From Gymnothorax reevesii (lineage: Eukaryota > Chordata > Actinopteri > Anguilliformes > Muraenidae): a stretch of 64,000 nucleotides of DNA. The position numbers and the translations under genes are program-made. Shown here one piece after another: positions 11,510 to 22,600 of the stretch (position 1 is the first letter of the stretch; each line of letters starts with the position of its first letter). The notes under the pieces were generated by a model. It was not told the origin of the DNA. It saw only the letters and a program-made list of their open reading frames with translations, and did no database searches. Where the stretch lies: the NCBI GenBank assembly GCA_029721435.1, contig CM056583.1, forward strand, positions 57,626,120 to 57,690,119. The letters run 5' to 3'.

Positions 11510-12840
11510 TGGAATGTCAAGGTGAAGGTTATCAGACCTTGTGTATCGTGTATGACCTCCATGAGAGTCCAGAACTGCATCGTCGTCCCATGGAAGCAAT
11601 CAGATTGCGAATTTTGGCCTGGGTAATGTTTGCTCACTCTTCCTGAAGTGCTTGTGCCAACTGTTGGAGGTTCTGTGGCTATTGATGGTGTGCTTGCAAG
11701 CGTTGATCAAGAGCATCCCATAGATGCTCATTAGGGTTAAGATCTGGCGACCTGGAGAGCCATGGCAGTACTTGGATGTTGCGGTTCCTCAAAAATGTTG
11801 TTGTCAATCTTGCTGTATGGGGTTGGGCATTGTCATGTTAGAAAATGGCGTTTCCTTGTTGCATTATGGGAAGGATATGCGGGCGAAGAATTTCATCTGT
11901 ATACCGTCGTGCTGTTAAATTGCCCTGGACATGAACCAAGTCTGTTCTGTCGGTATAGGAGACGGCGGCCCACATCATTTCACTTCCGCCGCCAAACCTG
12001 TCTACTTCCAGCATGCAAATCCAAGCATAATGTTCCCCAAAATGTATGTAAACATGATGCCTTCCATCTGCACAGGGAAGCAGAAACCACGACTCATCGC
12101 TGAACCACACACGTCTCCATCTCTGTTGTAGCCCTACTCTGTGTCCTTGGCACCACTGACGTCGCAGCCGAAGATGCTGATCTGTGAGAATGACGCCTCA
12201 AACTGGCTGTCTTGGGCGAAGACCAGCATCACGTAGACCAGAGGTGGGCGACGAGGGCCGTATCTGTCCCTGGTGTTCACACTAACTTCTGGCCTTTAAT
12301 TAGTTGATTGTCTAAATCAGCCAAACCATTTATGAAATCTGACATTTCAAGCGCATTTATTTAAATTATCATGAATGGCCACCAAAGACTGTTCTTGTCT
12401 CCCTTCATAAAACATTTTTCTTTGAACTAATCATTGGACAAATCTATATTTGTATATGCAACCAATTGGGTCAATTAGTCAGGGTAATTGATAAAAATAA
12501 AAACCTGCGTACACACCAGCCCTCCAGGACCAGAATTGCTCACCCCTGGCGTAGACGGTTCCTCACCGTCTGGACTGAAATTCTACACAGTGCTGGAATT
12601 GCTGTAACTGTAGAGGTGGCCATGCCGTGATGTAGCCATATGAACCGGTCCTGCACTGTTGTGACACGAGGTCGTCCAGATCTGGGAAGGTCACGTGTTG
12701 ACCCCTGCTTGATACGGATTCTATAGTCTAATTATGGTGCTTGGCGATTCGTAGAAGAACCTGGCAACGGTTGAAGCAGATTTCCCTGTCTGCAGACGGC
12801 CAATGATGTTGTTCCGTTGATCTTGTGTCAGTCGTGGCAT
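11510..12840 (-). pseudogene. Tc1-like transposase relic
   Basis: The N-terminus starts at the ATG at 12,838-12,840 with MPRLTQDQRNNIIGRLQTGK, a typical helix-turn-helix start of this transposase type. The central catalytic part is readable at 12,110-11,838: WFSDESWFLL, with the first catalytic Asp, then the region through RRYTDEILRPHILP. The C-terminus (WANITQAKIRNLIASMGRR) is readable near 11,570-11,630. The MITE insertion and several frame changes inactivate it. Confidence 0.75.
12239..12548. mobile_element. hAT-type MITE in the Tc1 relic
   Basis: The insert starts CAGAGGTGGGC and ends GCTCACCCCTG. It is flanked by ACGTAGAC (12,231-12,238) and GCGTAGAC (12,549-12,556), an 8-bp duplication with one mismatch. 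The text around TCCAGGACCAGAATTGCTCA belongs to a very common fish repeat. Related fragments lie near 18,400-18,470, 19,795-19,945 and 36,340-36,440. Confidence 0.75.
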
Positions 12841-13146
12841 CTTGTGCCTGTTCACTTGCTGAAGACTTGTGACAATAGACAAATGAAAACTCTTCTCTTT
12901 TATAGCCCACCAATTCATGCTGCACGTGGATTTCATTTTGGTGTGTTTAGTCGCCACTTGCCCAGATGGTTGCGTTTTTGTGTCTCTTAGATTTTTCCAG
13001 TAATTTTAGGTCGTTCTTTATTCTAAACGCGCAAATCATCCCCTATGTGTGCAGACATTCACTCATATCGTGAGAATATCAGCGAAATTCCGTCATTTAT
13101 TTCCTCTTTTTACACTTTTGCATTTCTTTTTTGACATAGTATACTT

Positions 13147-13327
13147 ATATACGCGTGTTCAGCTTCCGCCCATCCTTATATATTTTCATCTTCTTTTTAA
13201 CTTCTGAATGATGCAGCCAAGCTGGGTGCCCCAAGCCCAAGGCATCTTCATTAAGCTTGGGGGTAGGCCTGGGCCAGGAGACTGTGGGGACTCGGCCAGC
13301 CAGTGGCGATCTCCACAGGTTCCTAAT
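13147..13327. other. Unassigned spacer upstream of ewsr1
   Basis: Unique-looking sequence of moderate GC without a recognisable gene. It lies between the Tc1 end and the probable ewsr1 promoter. Confidence 0.4.
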
Positions 13328-13616
13328 TGACGTCATTACGGGAGATTCCATACGAAGACTTCAGTGTTCTTAGCTAATTCTTTTACCACTTATCATACTG
13401 TAGCAAGTCAGATCATACTAATTGTTAACGATAGGCTATTTATGTTATGATTAAAATTAAAATGAAGCAACAAAAAATTGTAAATAATTCCAAGAGCAAG
13501 CCACGTATCGATACGTGATCCCCCCATTTTAAGGAAAGGGTTGGTAGTGGACCCAATGAGCAGAGGGGATTCGTCTTCGTGGCACAAGGCGCAGGCTCAC
13601 ACTGAAGATCGACGAA
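13328..13616 (+). promoter_or_regulatory. ewsr1: Probable ewsr1 promoter and 5' UTR
   Basis: No TATA box is seen, as is usual for housekeeping FET genes. A full CRE, TGACGTCA, lies at 13,328-13,335. A perfect 16-bp palindrome, CACGTATCGATACGTG, lies at 13,502-13,517, about 100 bp before the start codon. CpG density rises from about 13,550 through the first kilobase of intron 1, consistent with a CpG-island promoter. The transcription start cannot be placed from sequence alone. The start codon at 13,617 has G at -3 and G at +4, a strong context. Confidence 0.55.
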
Positions 13617-13632
13617 ATGGCGTCCGCGGCTG
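13617..13632 (+). CDS. ewsr1: ewsr1 coding exon 1
   Basis: Encodes MASAA plus the first base of the next Asp codon, then donor GTATGT. Human EWSR1 also begins MAS with a very short first coding exon that ends one base into an Asp codon, so the split is conserved. Confidence 0.9.
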
Positions 13633-16600
13633 GTATGTATGGCTACTGGACAATTCTATCTAGCGTAAATGAAATAAATACAAATGTTACTTGTGGTCTG
13701 TTTTACATGTTAATGGATTTGCAGCAAGAAATTATCCACCAGGTTGAATTACTTTACTGCTATTTTGACGGATGATGGCTACACTGTTGCTTCTCCCTCC
13801 TAACCGGTTTAGCAAATGTGTTTTCGCCCTCAAGCGTTAGTTAAGTAAGTTAAGGCTGGTGATATACGCGCGGGGAAAATCTTAAAATTTTCGAGATACA
13901 CGAATTTAGCTGCTAAGTTCGCTACAGACTAGATGCGGTGCTGTTTTCGTCGCTGGTGCATTAACGTTACGTACGCTTCTTTCGTCCCCAGGCGGGTAAT
14001 GATAAGCCGCTTTCACACAGGACGCGAAACGAACTTATCGTAACTTACGACAAATGACATTCAAACTAAATGCATAGACTCGAATACGCGTCTTTGCATT
14101 TACTTTGAACGTAATCTTTCGTGCGAAAAATTATTTTCGCCACCGGCCTGAGAGCAGCCTAACCGTATAATGTGCGATTAGGAATGGCGTGTTCATTCAT
14201 TCTTATGTTAACGTTAGCTTGCTAGCTAGTTGGTAAGCGCGGAACTTAAACCAACCCTGACCGCATGCTAGCTAACGCGCTATTGCACCACCAGTCACGT
14301 CCAGGAACCGTTAAAACAATCGCACTGAATGTGTATATTTGTGTCGTTTACAAAATGTTCGAGAAGGCACTTTTATCGTGAATTTATGTGAACCCACTCT
14401 ATTTTAAGGAATAATCGCGTTAAGTGCTTGAGATGAGTACAACTTTCGGATGCCGGGAGGGGCCCATCTTTGTTCTGACGCCATGCCCATTTCGGGATTG
14501 CGGCCTACTCCGGGTTGCCCTGGGCAGCGGTTACTGTCGAATGGAATTTGTTAACATAATACCGTTGGTGTGTGACCCTTGGGCTTGTGATCGGAGAAGG
14601 TATTCTACTTTAGCTTTGATGGATACGCCCGTTCATGGTGTTTTTACCAGTGGCTAACTTGCCTTTTCCCAGTAATGTCAGAGTCCCAATAGTGGCCGAA
14701 CATGAGGTGAAAATGGCCGCGCTCACGAAGAATTGGCGCTTTATATGATGCCTGGGAATATGTTTTGCGAATGAAGGCCTCCATGAGTGTATGGGGTTTT
14801 CTGGCGAGGGAAAACTGATGTTTCCATTTCATCCTTGTTTTATTTTAGATTATAATTCCTACGGCCAATCTGGAGCCCAGCAGGGGTAAGTTGTTAAGCC
14901 TCTTACATGTACTTGTAAATTGGTTAATACTGCCTGGATGTAAGGGAGACCTGATCTCATCGACATCTGTTGTTTGCCAGAGCTGTTTTTAGTGCTAGGA
15001 AAATAATTCAGGTGTCCATTGATGTCGCACTAAAGCTTACTTGCCTTGGTTTATCAAAAGGAAAAGTTTTTGCTCTCTACAAAGCTCTAGTTTTGATGTA
15101 ATGTCTTTCAGTGTTAAAGCTTTAATATCCTCTCTTAGGAGCAGGAAAGCATCAGTTTTTTTTTTTCTGCTATTTTAAATGTTAATTTCAGCACTGTTAA
15201 TGTATGCAAATGATGTATTTGAGGTCCTGTAATGGAAAGCTATGCTGGTGCTTTTACAGGTACGGCTCCTACACTGCGCCACCTGCACAGAGCTATGGTC
15301 AGAGTGCCCAGGTGAGTTCTTCCTTGCCTTCATAATGCCTGTAAAGCCTTTCATGGCTTACATTAGCCTATGGGCCAGGATGTGTATGTGGAGTGATGGT
15401 GACCATCCATATTGTGGAGTGCTGAGAGTGCTTGTTGTCATCCCACCAATTAAATTAACCAGCAGGGTTCACTTGTAATGTGGTCATCGTCTGCATTTTG
15501 GTGACATTGGTAGTTAGTGATTGTTAGACCATCCGTGAATGTTCTTGGTGCTCCTTATCACTTGTATGACCATCACTGGTTTTGTGCTTTTGTGCTGTGT
15601 AACTCCGGCCCTGAGATGGTGTGCTTGGCATTCTGATTAAGTTCTGTAGGTAACTGTTGGATAAGAGTACCATACACAACCTCCAGCAATATTGAAAAAA
15701 TCACATCTTTTTTGGCTTACTTCACTTGGTACCTAAACATTAAGATATTTGGGTGTGGAAAAATGTCAACCGTTCATCCAGAAAAGGTAATTTACACTTA
15801 AATTTATACAGCAGCTATACGTGCTAAAAGCTTATAAACGTGGCAGCCATGACACTGACACTACTGGGGCATGCGCAGCATATGCATAGTTCGCGATATC
15901 ACATAGGCAAGCGCATGCTGCGAGGGCGGGCGCTCAGTTTCTGTGTGCTAGTGTGCAACACCCAGCCGTTTGTGTCATTGTGGGGTTTATTGATTCACAT
16001 CTGGACCTCTGTGTAATGATTTGCGTGCTTAAGCTTGCCTTGCGCCTAACAACATTAAGTTTAAAACTTTCATCAAAGTTGGCTTTATGATATTATTCTA
16101 TTGATGTCTCGGTGTTACATACTCTTAGGTGGCGCGTACAGTAGCAGGGTGTCTGCTAAAATTTGAGTAAAGTAGTGATGCCGCTGTGTTCACGCCGCCA
16201 CGTACACTCGGCCAGATAACCTAAGCTGTCGCTGCTGCCCTGGAAAGGACCTCTTGATCTGCCACCGTGGGCACTCAATAAATTCCGCACATCTTACACC
16301 GTGCAATTACTCAGTTTTTTTCTTGTTTGTCGCTGGTTACTACACGACCCCTTAGTCTGTGCATGTATGACCAATTGCATCATGCATTTTATTTCCATTC
16401 GAAATGGAAAAAACACGATTGCTTTTAAGGCTGCCCATATAAGGCAGCGGCGACATCGTGGCTCTCGGCCACGCCTTCTGTTCGTTGGTTGGTCTGGCGT
16501 ACTTACTGCGGATGGTAAACGAGGCAGAGCTCCGAGTGATCAGACTGGGTACTGGAGCGAAATGAAATTAAGTGGTAGCACGAAGGCTGGCGGAGTCAGG

Positions 16601-19600
16601 CTAAGAGTTCCACGCTGGGCTCATCACTTGTCTGTGCACATTCAGCTCGGTGGTCTCTTCATGAGCATTTCCCTGTTTGTTGTAGCAGTCGGGCTATGGA
16701 CAGCAGCAGAGCTATGGGTCCTATAACCAGGCTGCAGACTCTTCCTACACTCAGTCCGGTGCCTCTGCAAGCGGGTACGCCCAGCCGGCGTACGGGTCCT
16801 CCTATACCCAGCAGCCTCCAGCCACAGGTGAGTCTCATTTGCACAGTTCTCAGACCAGTGAGAGCTCTTCCCTTTGAGTGTGAGCGGCCTCTGTTGAAAT
16901 GGAATTTCCATAGGCGCATTTCTTCTGTTACACTAAGTGGGTTGAGAGCTTGCTGCAGCTAAAGCCTGCAGATGTTTCTCAACGCATTTCCTTGTTGGGT
17001 TTCAAACTCATGGCAGCAGCATCATGAGAACATTATCAGCTGTGGTCTCAATCTCTCATTGCTTGCTGTTGAATTACAACATAACAGTTAGGAGGGTTAA
17101 TTTTGACAACACAACAGTTAAGATGGTTAATTTAGAGTGATTGAAAAAGGCTTGAATCACTGCCATTAGTGATTTATTGGAAATTTTGTACTGGTGCTGA
17201 ATCTAGATTTGGTCCTGGGGGGTATGTCGTAATGCAAGATTTCCAGGTTTGCTGGATAACTGTTGGGTTCCATTTTATTCAGCTAACTTGGTAATCCTCC
17301 TTATTGAAATGGGCCTCTGCTGTCCAAATTATTGGAGTTCAACTCAGTCCCTTCCGCTTGTGTAGAAGTTGGATCGGTACGTGTTCTAGGAGCTGTGGCA
17401 GCCTCAGTCTAACCCTCTCCTCGTCCTTCAGGTGGGTACAGTGCTGCTCCTTCCACTCAGCCGGGCTACAGTCAGCCTGCTCAGAGCTACAGTGCCAGTG
17501 GGTACGACGCCACATCTGCCACCGCCACCTCGGCCCCCCAAAGCCAGACCCCTTATAACGCACAGACTGGGTACGGGGCCCAGCCTGCCTACCCCAGCTA
17601 CAGCCAGCAGCCTGCCTCTGCCGCGCCCCCTAGGTAATGTTGCACCCAACAGCTCATTTTCTTTTGAAAGATGCTGTGGTTATTGGCATACTGACCATTG
17701 TACATGCCATGAGAAGCACTATATGGAGTTGAAGTAGGTAGTGTGAAGCCCCCTAATTCCACCTGTCCCCTAATGCTACCCACATCAGGTCTTGCTGAAC
17801 TATCTCAACCAGCAAAAATGAGACATTCAAAAAAATCCAAATGCCTGCCCTCACCTGACATTTAGATTTTCTGCCAGTAAATGATCAATAATAAGTTTAA
17901 AACCTGTAGGAAAGTGCACCTGACAGACTAATGACTTTACGCGCGGCGGGGGATATAGTATTCAGCTCCGTCCGTACGTCCGTCCCGAACATTGTCAGCG
18001 CGATATCTCAAGAAGGATACAACCTATTTCAGTTCTTTTTGGTACCAACCTTCCTACTGGGAATGCGCAGACACCAGTTGGTTTTGGTGACCTAACGGCG
18101 GGGGATATAGTCACTTAAGTGACAAACTCTTTTGATTTTTTTTGTCCGTTATTAAATGGGAGCAGGACTGTGAACTGTAATACAAACAAAAGTTTGTTTA
18201 TTCCCCACGCCCTCCCCTCCTCCTTGAAAGCGTATTTGCCAATGAAATGGTTCAAACCTGGGGTGATGTAGTCTAGGTGGATGTCCAGAAGGAGTGCAAA
18301 TGTCTTATCTTAGATCTGCTGCTCAAGATGTCGAAAGGCATTGTACAGGGAAGAACATGTATGCCCCACATTATTTGATCTTAAATGATCTAGCGCAGTG
18401 GTGCTCAACCCTGGTGCTGGAGAGCCAGTGTCTGCTGGGTTTTGATGTTAAGGCTGACACGCATTACAGGATTGTTCGAACCCTCACAGATTTAAAGACC
18501 ACACACTTGATAACAAAATACAGATCGCACAAGATCTCTCTTTTGATCTTAGTGTGTGGTGTGCACTACAGAGCACCCCACACTACAGGATTTCTAGTCG
18601 CAAATATTAAACGTTCATTATTTACGATCTCCTCGAGGCCTTCCGAGCAGACCGGACAAAATCGCACTTAACACACTCCACATGTAAGATGAGAAGAAGC
18701 AGGGAGTGGAGTTTTTCTTCGGGTGACGTAAATGCGTAAACGCGTGTGACCCCTGTCCAATCAGAACTCCTCCAGACCCCCGGACATTTAGCAGAATTAA
18801 ATAAAGGCGATTAATCGAGTTTTCCATGTAGACCTCAATTCCAAATTATCCATGTAAACTCGAAGATTTTAATTCCGAACTATTTAATTGCAAATAATTC
18901 CGAATTAAACCTCATGTAACCCCGTGGCCATTATAGCTTCCCCCAGCTGCCTGGCCCCTACTCCCCCTCCAGGTAAATATTGGCCCCTGCATTGCTGGCT
19001 TCCCGCACTGGTGTTGGTCATCCAGTCTTCTGGTGTTTTGGGTGGACCACACTGGTGTTTCATGAGTATGAATTGCATTTGCACATGTTGGGAGGAGATG
19101 CAGTATATTGTCAGCACGTTCCCCATCACTCTCAATCACCGGGCTGATCATAGTCGCAATGCTGCTCTGACAGGAGAATACAGGTTGCTTAATTTCCTGG
19201 CAATGACCGCATGAGATTATCCCCAGATAATCCATGAGTAGAGTAGCCTCATTTAGGACTCCCAAATCTCCCTCTGCAGTTGCTCCACAGATGGGGCTCC
19301 CATCGAATGTGATTTAGCAGTGCCTGAGTTTGGGGTTGTGGTCAATGTGCTTCTCATTCAGAGTTGCTATCAAACACACTTTTTTTTTTGGTAATAGTTA
19401 CAGTGCCAGCAGTCAGCCCTCCAACTACGAGCAGAGTGCCTATCAGCAGCCCCCGGCCTCCTCGTACTCTCAGCCCCAGGGAGGGTACCAGGCCCAGCAG
19501 GGGGGTTACGGTCAGCAGGGGGGATACCAGCAGCAGGCCCCCCCGCCCCAACAGGCCCAGCAGCAGCAAGCCCCAGCCCAGCCCACCAGCTACCCACCCC

Positions 19601-22600
19601 CCTCCAACTCCTACGGCCAGCCACCCTCCTCCCAGTACGGACAGCAGGGCGGCGCTGGGGGCAGTTACGGCCAGCAGAGTGATTACAAGCCTCCCAGCCA
19701 GTACAGTAAGTGTGTCTCTGAGCATCTGAGTGAGCCTGCCTGAGTTGGGGCTGGGCGATATGGCCAAAATCCTGTATCGCGCTATAGCAGCGCTCTCAAA
19801 ATCCAGCCCTGGAATCCACATTCAGTCCTGGTTTTCCTTCCTTTCAGGCAATTAAATGAACAATTAATGCTGCTGATTGGCCAGATTGTCACCTCACCTG
19901 ACTCCCAGGTAAAGTGAGGGTGGAAAACCAGCAGTTCTCGGGCTTCAATGACCGTGATATGAGCAGCCCTGCGCTAAAGTGTATTTTTGCATCGCAATGA
20001 GATCACAATTTGTTTTTTGCTGAATAATGAAAATCATATGTTTTTTTAAGTAAGTTTTTTTGTTGATCTTGGGCATGTGTATTAATGGAACCCTTAGTTT
20101 AAAAAACTCAAATCGTTCAAATATTTATATTTGCTTTTATTCAAATAAATTTAGATACTTAAGTGTGAGACGAATAAGGATGTTAAATGTTTACATATTG
20201 GCTTTTGGCCCCTCACCCAAAGCAGGTAAACTTTGGCTCTGAGTATGAAGCTGTGGAAAATGGGTCTGTGCATGTTTTATGTATTGAGCCGGACCTGAAT
20301 CACTGTTCAGAGTGAAAGCCCTCTTTTAGGTTGCCAGCCGTAGGCCAGTTAACCTATTGTCACTTTGCTTCCGGCGGCATAGGCGTTGCTTGTTTAAAGC
20401 CGTATTTCAAAAACTGTTTGAATTTTGGGGGGTATGTGATCAAATCAGTCAAGTTAATGCCAGAGCAATAATTTTTTTTGATTGAATTGTTCGTTTAGAC
20501 TTGGCAGCCATTTTTATGTCAAATGGCCATTTTTGGCTCTTAGGTGCAATTTTCTGAAACTGATGAATTTTTTGTAATCGCAGTAATGGAATCCGTATCA
20601 TGACCGGCTCAAATGATGTAAACGGCGTTTTGATTGAATCACTCCTAAGCGCCACCTAGTCAACATGCCTGAACTTCATCATTATTCAGGGTGTATTGTG
20701 CTATAACTCTCTTAATATAGCATTTAGAGCTTAGGCATGTATGAGGTACCTATGGGGAATCAGGTATGCCGAACATTGTGAGTCGGTCACATTTGACCTT
20801 GGGCCTCAAGGTCAAATGTGCTATAACTTGCTTAATGACATTTAGAGCTTAGATATGTATGAGGCACCTAAAGCGAATCATGTACGCTAAACATTCTCAG
20901 TTGTTCGAATTCACCTTGAGCTCTTTGACAGTCTGTAATCTCACCATTTTTCCTGACCTTGCTTTCCATTAATTTTTATTGAAGCTTGTCTGCTTCGTGT
21001 ACCCTCTTTGGTATATGTTAATACATGTAGGTCCGATTCACACTCCGTGTGCACGACCAATACTTGTTCCGAACAATTGCAATATAGTGTTCCTGCCAGT
21101 CAGAAGAAATGTAGACACATTGCGTAATGTGATGGAATATTTTGTGATGATCATATGTTAGATTGTCTTCACAGTAGATTTAGTCATTTTGCCCAGCCCT
21201 TGTAAGTTTCTGTAAATTGCTGGTTGTTGTGCATCATTCAATACTGATGGAGGTTGGTCCTCTCAATTGACTGCAACTGTTGTACCACAATACCGGAACA
21301 AGACTATGGGAACAAAACTTGTAATGACCAAAAAAGTTATGAGGTGATAGACCTCCTAACTTGCTCAGACAAGTCTGATCGATATTGATGGTTTATTGCA
21401 TTAATGGAACTTGACATATTTCTGGTTCTTAATGGCTGTTCTCTCCTGCACAGATAATTACAGACAGGAGCACTCCAACGGCATGGGCAGTGGCGGCTAC
21501 TCTGGCCCGGAGTCTGGTGGCTTTGGAGGTCCAGGCGAGGGCCGCGGGCGGGGCAGGGGCGGATTCGACAGGGGCGGTTTCGACAGGGGCGGGATGATGC
21601 GCGGTGGGATGAGAGGGGGCATGAACCGTGGAGGCATGGGGTAAGTTTTAGTCCTTTGCGAGAATGACCCCGCTACCCTTCCTCACAGGCACCACTGAGG
21701 GCCATGCAGGGCTGATCAGAACCTTTAAAATACCCCCCCCCCCCCCCCACTTCCCCAAAATGACAAATCGGCCAAAACCAAAGACTAGGTGCCAATCTCA
21801 AATTTACCCTTGTGACTGGGCTGGAGTTTGTTTAAAGGATAGTAAATGTACCCAGTGACCCTCAATCCCCCCCCCCCCAGTATTCTTGTTGGTATCAAAT
21901 TTAAAGTGGCTCCTGTAGTAGTACAAATATGTGCAATTGGCAACCTTTCACCTGGTCTCATGGGGACTGGATGTGTAGATATTGCTATCTATTCCTGGTT
22001 ACTATTGATACCAAATGTCCCAGTTAAATAGCCTTTTCCTACACCCAGGTGGTAATTTGCCACCTTCAGCCCTGCCTTTTTGTGGCCAAAGGTAAGATGA
22101 GGTTTTTGAGGCTGTGAATTAGTTTGAGAGCTGCATTGGGAGGTGTCATTTGAATTCCGGTGGTGTGGAGGTAGTGCATCATTTTTTAATTGCAGCTTTC
22201 AATCACAAGACATGACTTAACCCACCAAAGGGCAGAAAGCTCTGCTCATTTGAGACTAATGTCCTTTCCCATTTAAACACAGCATAGATCACCTAGCAGC
22301 ATTAAGGAGCTGGCTGAATAACTGTTGAAGTAGCCCCATAAAATCTGAAGCGTGGCATTTGAATATGCTGTCCATGGGCTTTTATTTGGGGAGTTTTCCA
22401 GCCAAATTTATAATCTTTTTTCCTGATGCTGGCACTGCTAACACATTGGCAGTAAAGCCACACCGAGCCCCAGTGTCAGAAGATCTTGCTCCTTTCAGAG
22501 GGGGTTTTTCTAGTGCCAGCTTTCTATTGCATCCTGCATTGGCTGCAGCTGTTGACTACCAGGGATTGGGAAGGCCTTGCGTATAAGGAGCGCAAGTTTA

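Larger units (their letters stand above)
11364..13146 (-). mobile_element. Second Tc1-like element, different family
   Basis: Inverted ends contain AAAAAGAAATGCAAAAGTG at 11,376-11,395 and its complement at 13,113-13,132. Outer bases resembling ATACT lie on both sides. A minus-strand transposase relic lies between them. The family differs clearly from the Tc1 at 8,844 in ends and in protein. A hAT-type MITE sits inside at 12,239-12,548. Confidence 0.75.
19706..21453 (+). other. ewsr1: ewsr1 intron 6
   Basis: Almost entirely occupied by an eroded repeat with inverted ends GGGCTGGGCGATATGG (near 19,748) and a diverged complement ending near 21,200. Inside are a tandem ~121-bp repeat (20,695-20,920) and a fragment of the 12,239-type MITE. 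Confidence 0.65.

Noticed and set aside
16301..16726. 141-codon open frame in ewsr1 intron 3
   Set aside because: It overlaps exon 4 out of frame, has no recognisable domain, and the intron has normal splice sites. Taken as chance.
18912..19265. 117-codon minus-strand open frame in ewsr1 intron 5
   Set aside because: No family recognised, overlaps the candidate exon on the other strand, and neighbouring frames show similar length. Probably an old repeat or chance.
19354..19821. 155-codon minus-strand open frame opposite ewsr1 exon 6
   Set aside because: Shadow of the Gln/Gly/Pro-rich coding exon. Low-complexity DNA of this kind opens several frames at once.
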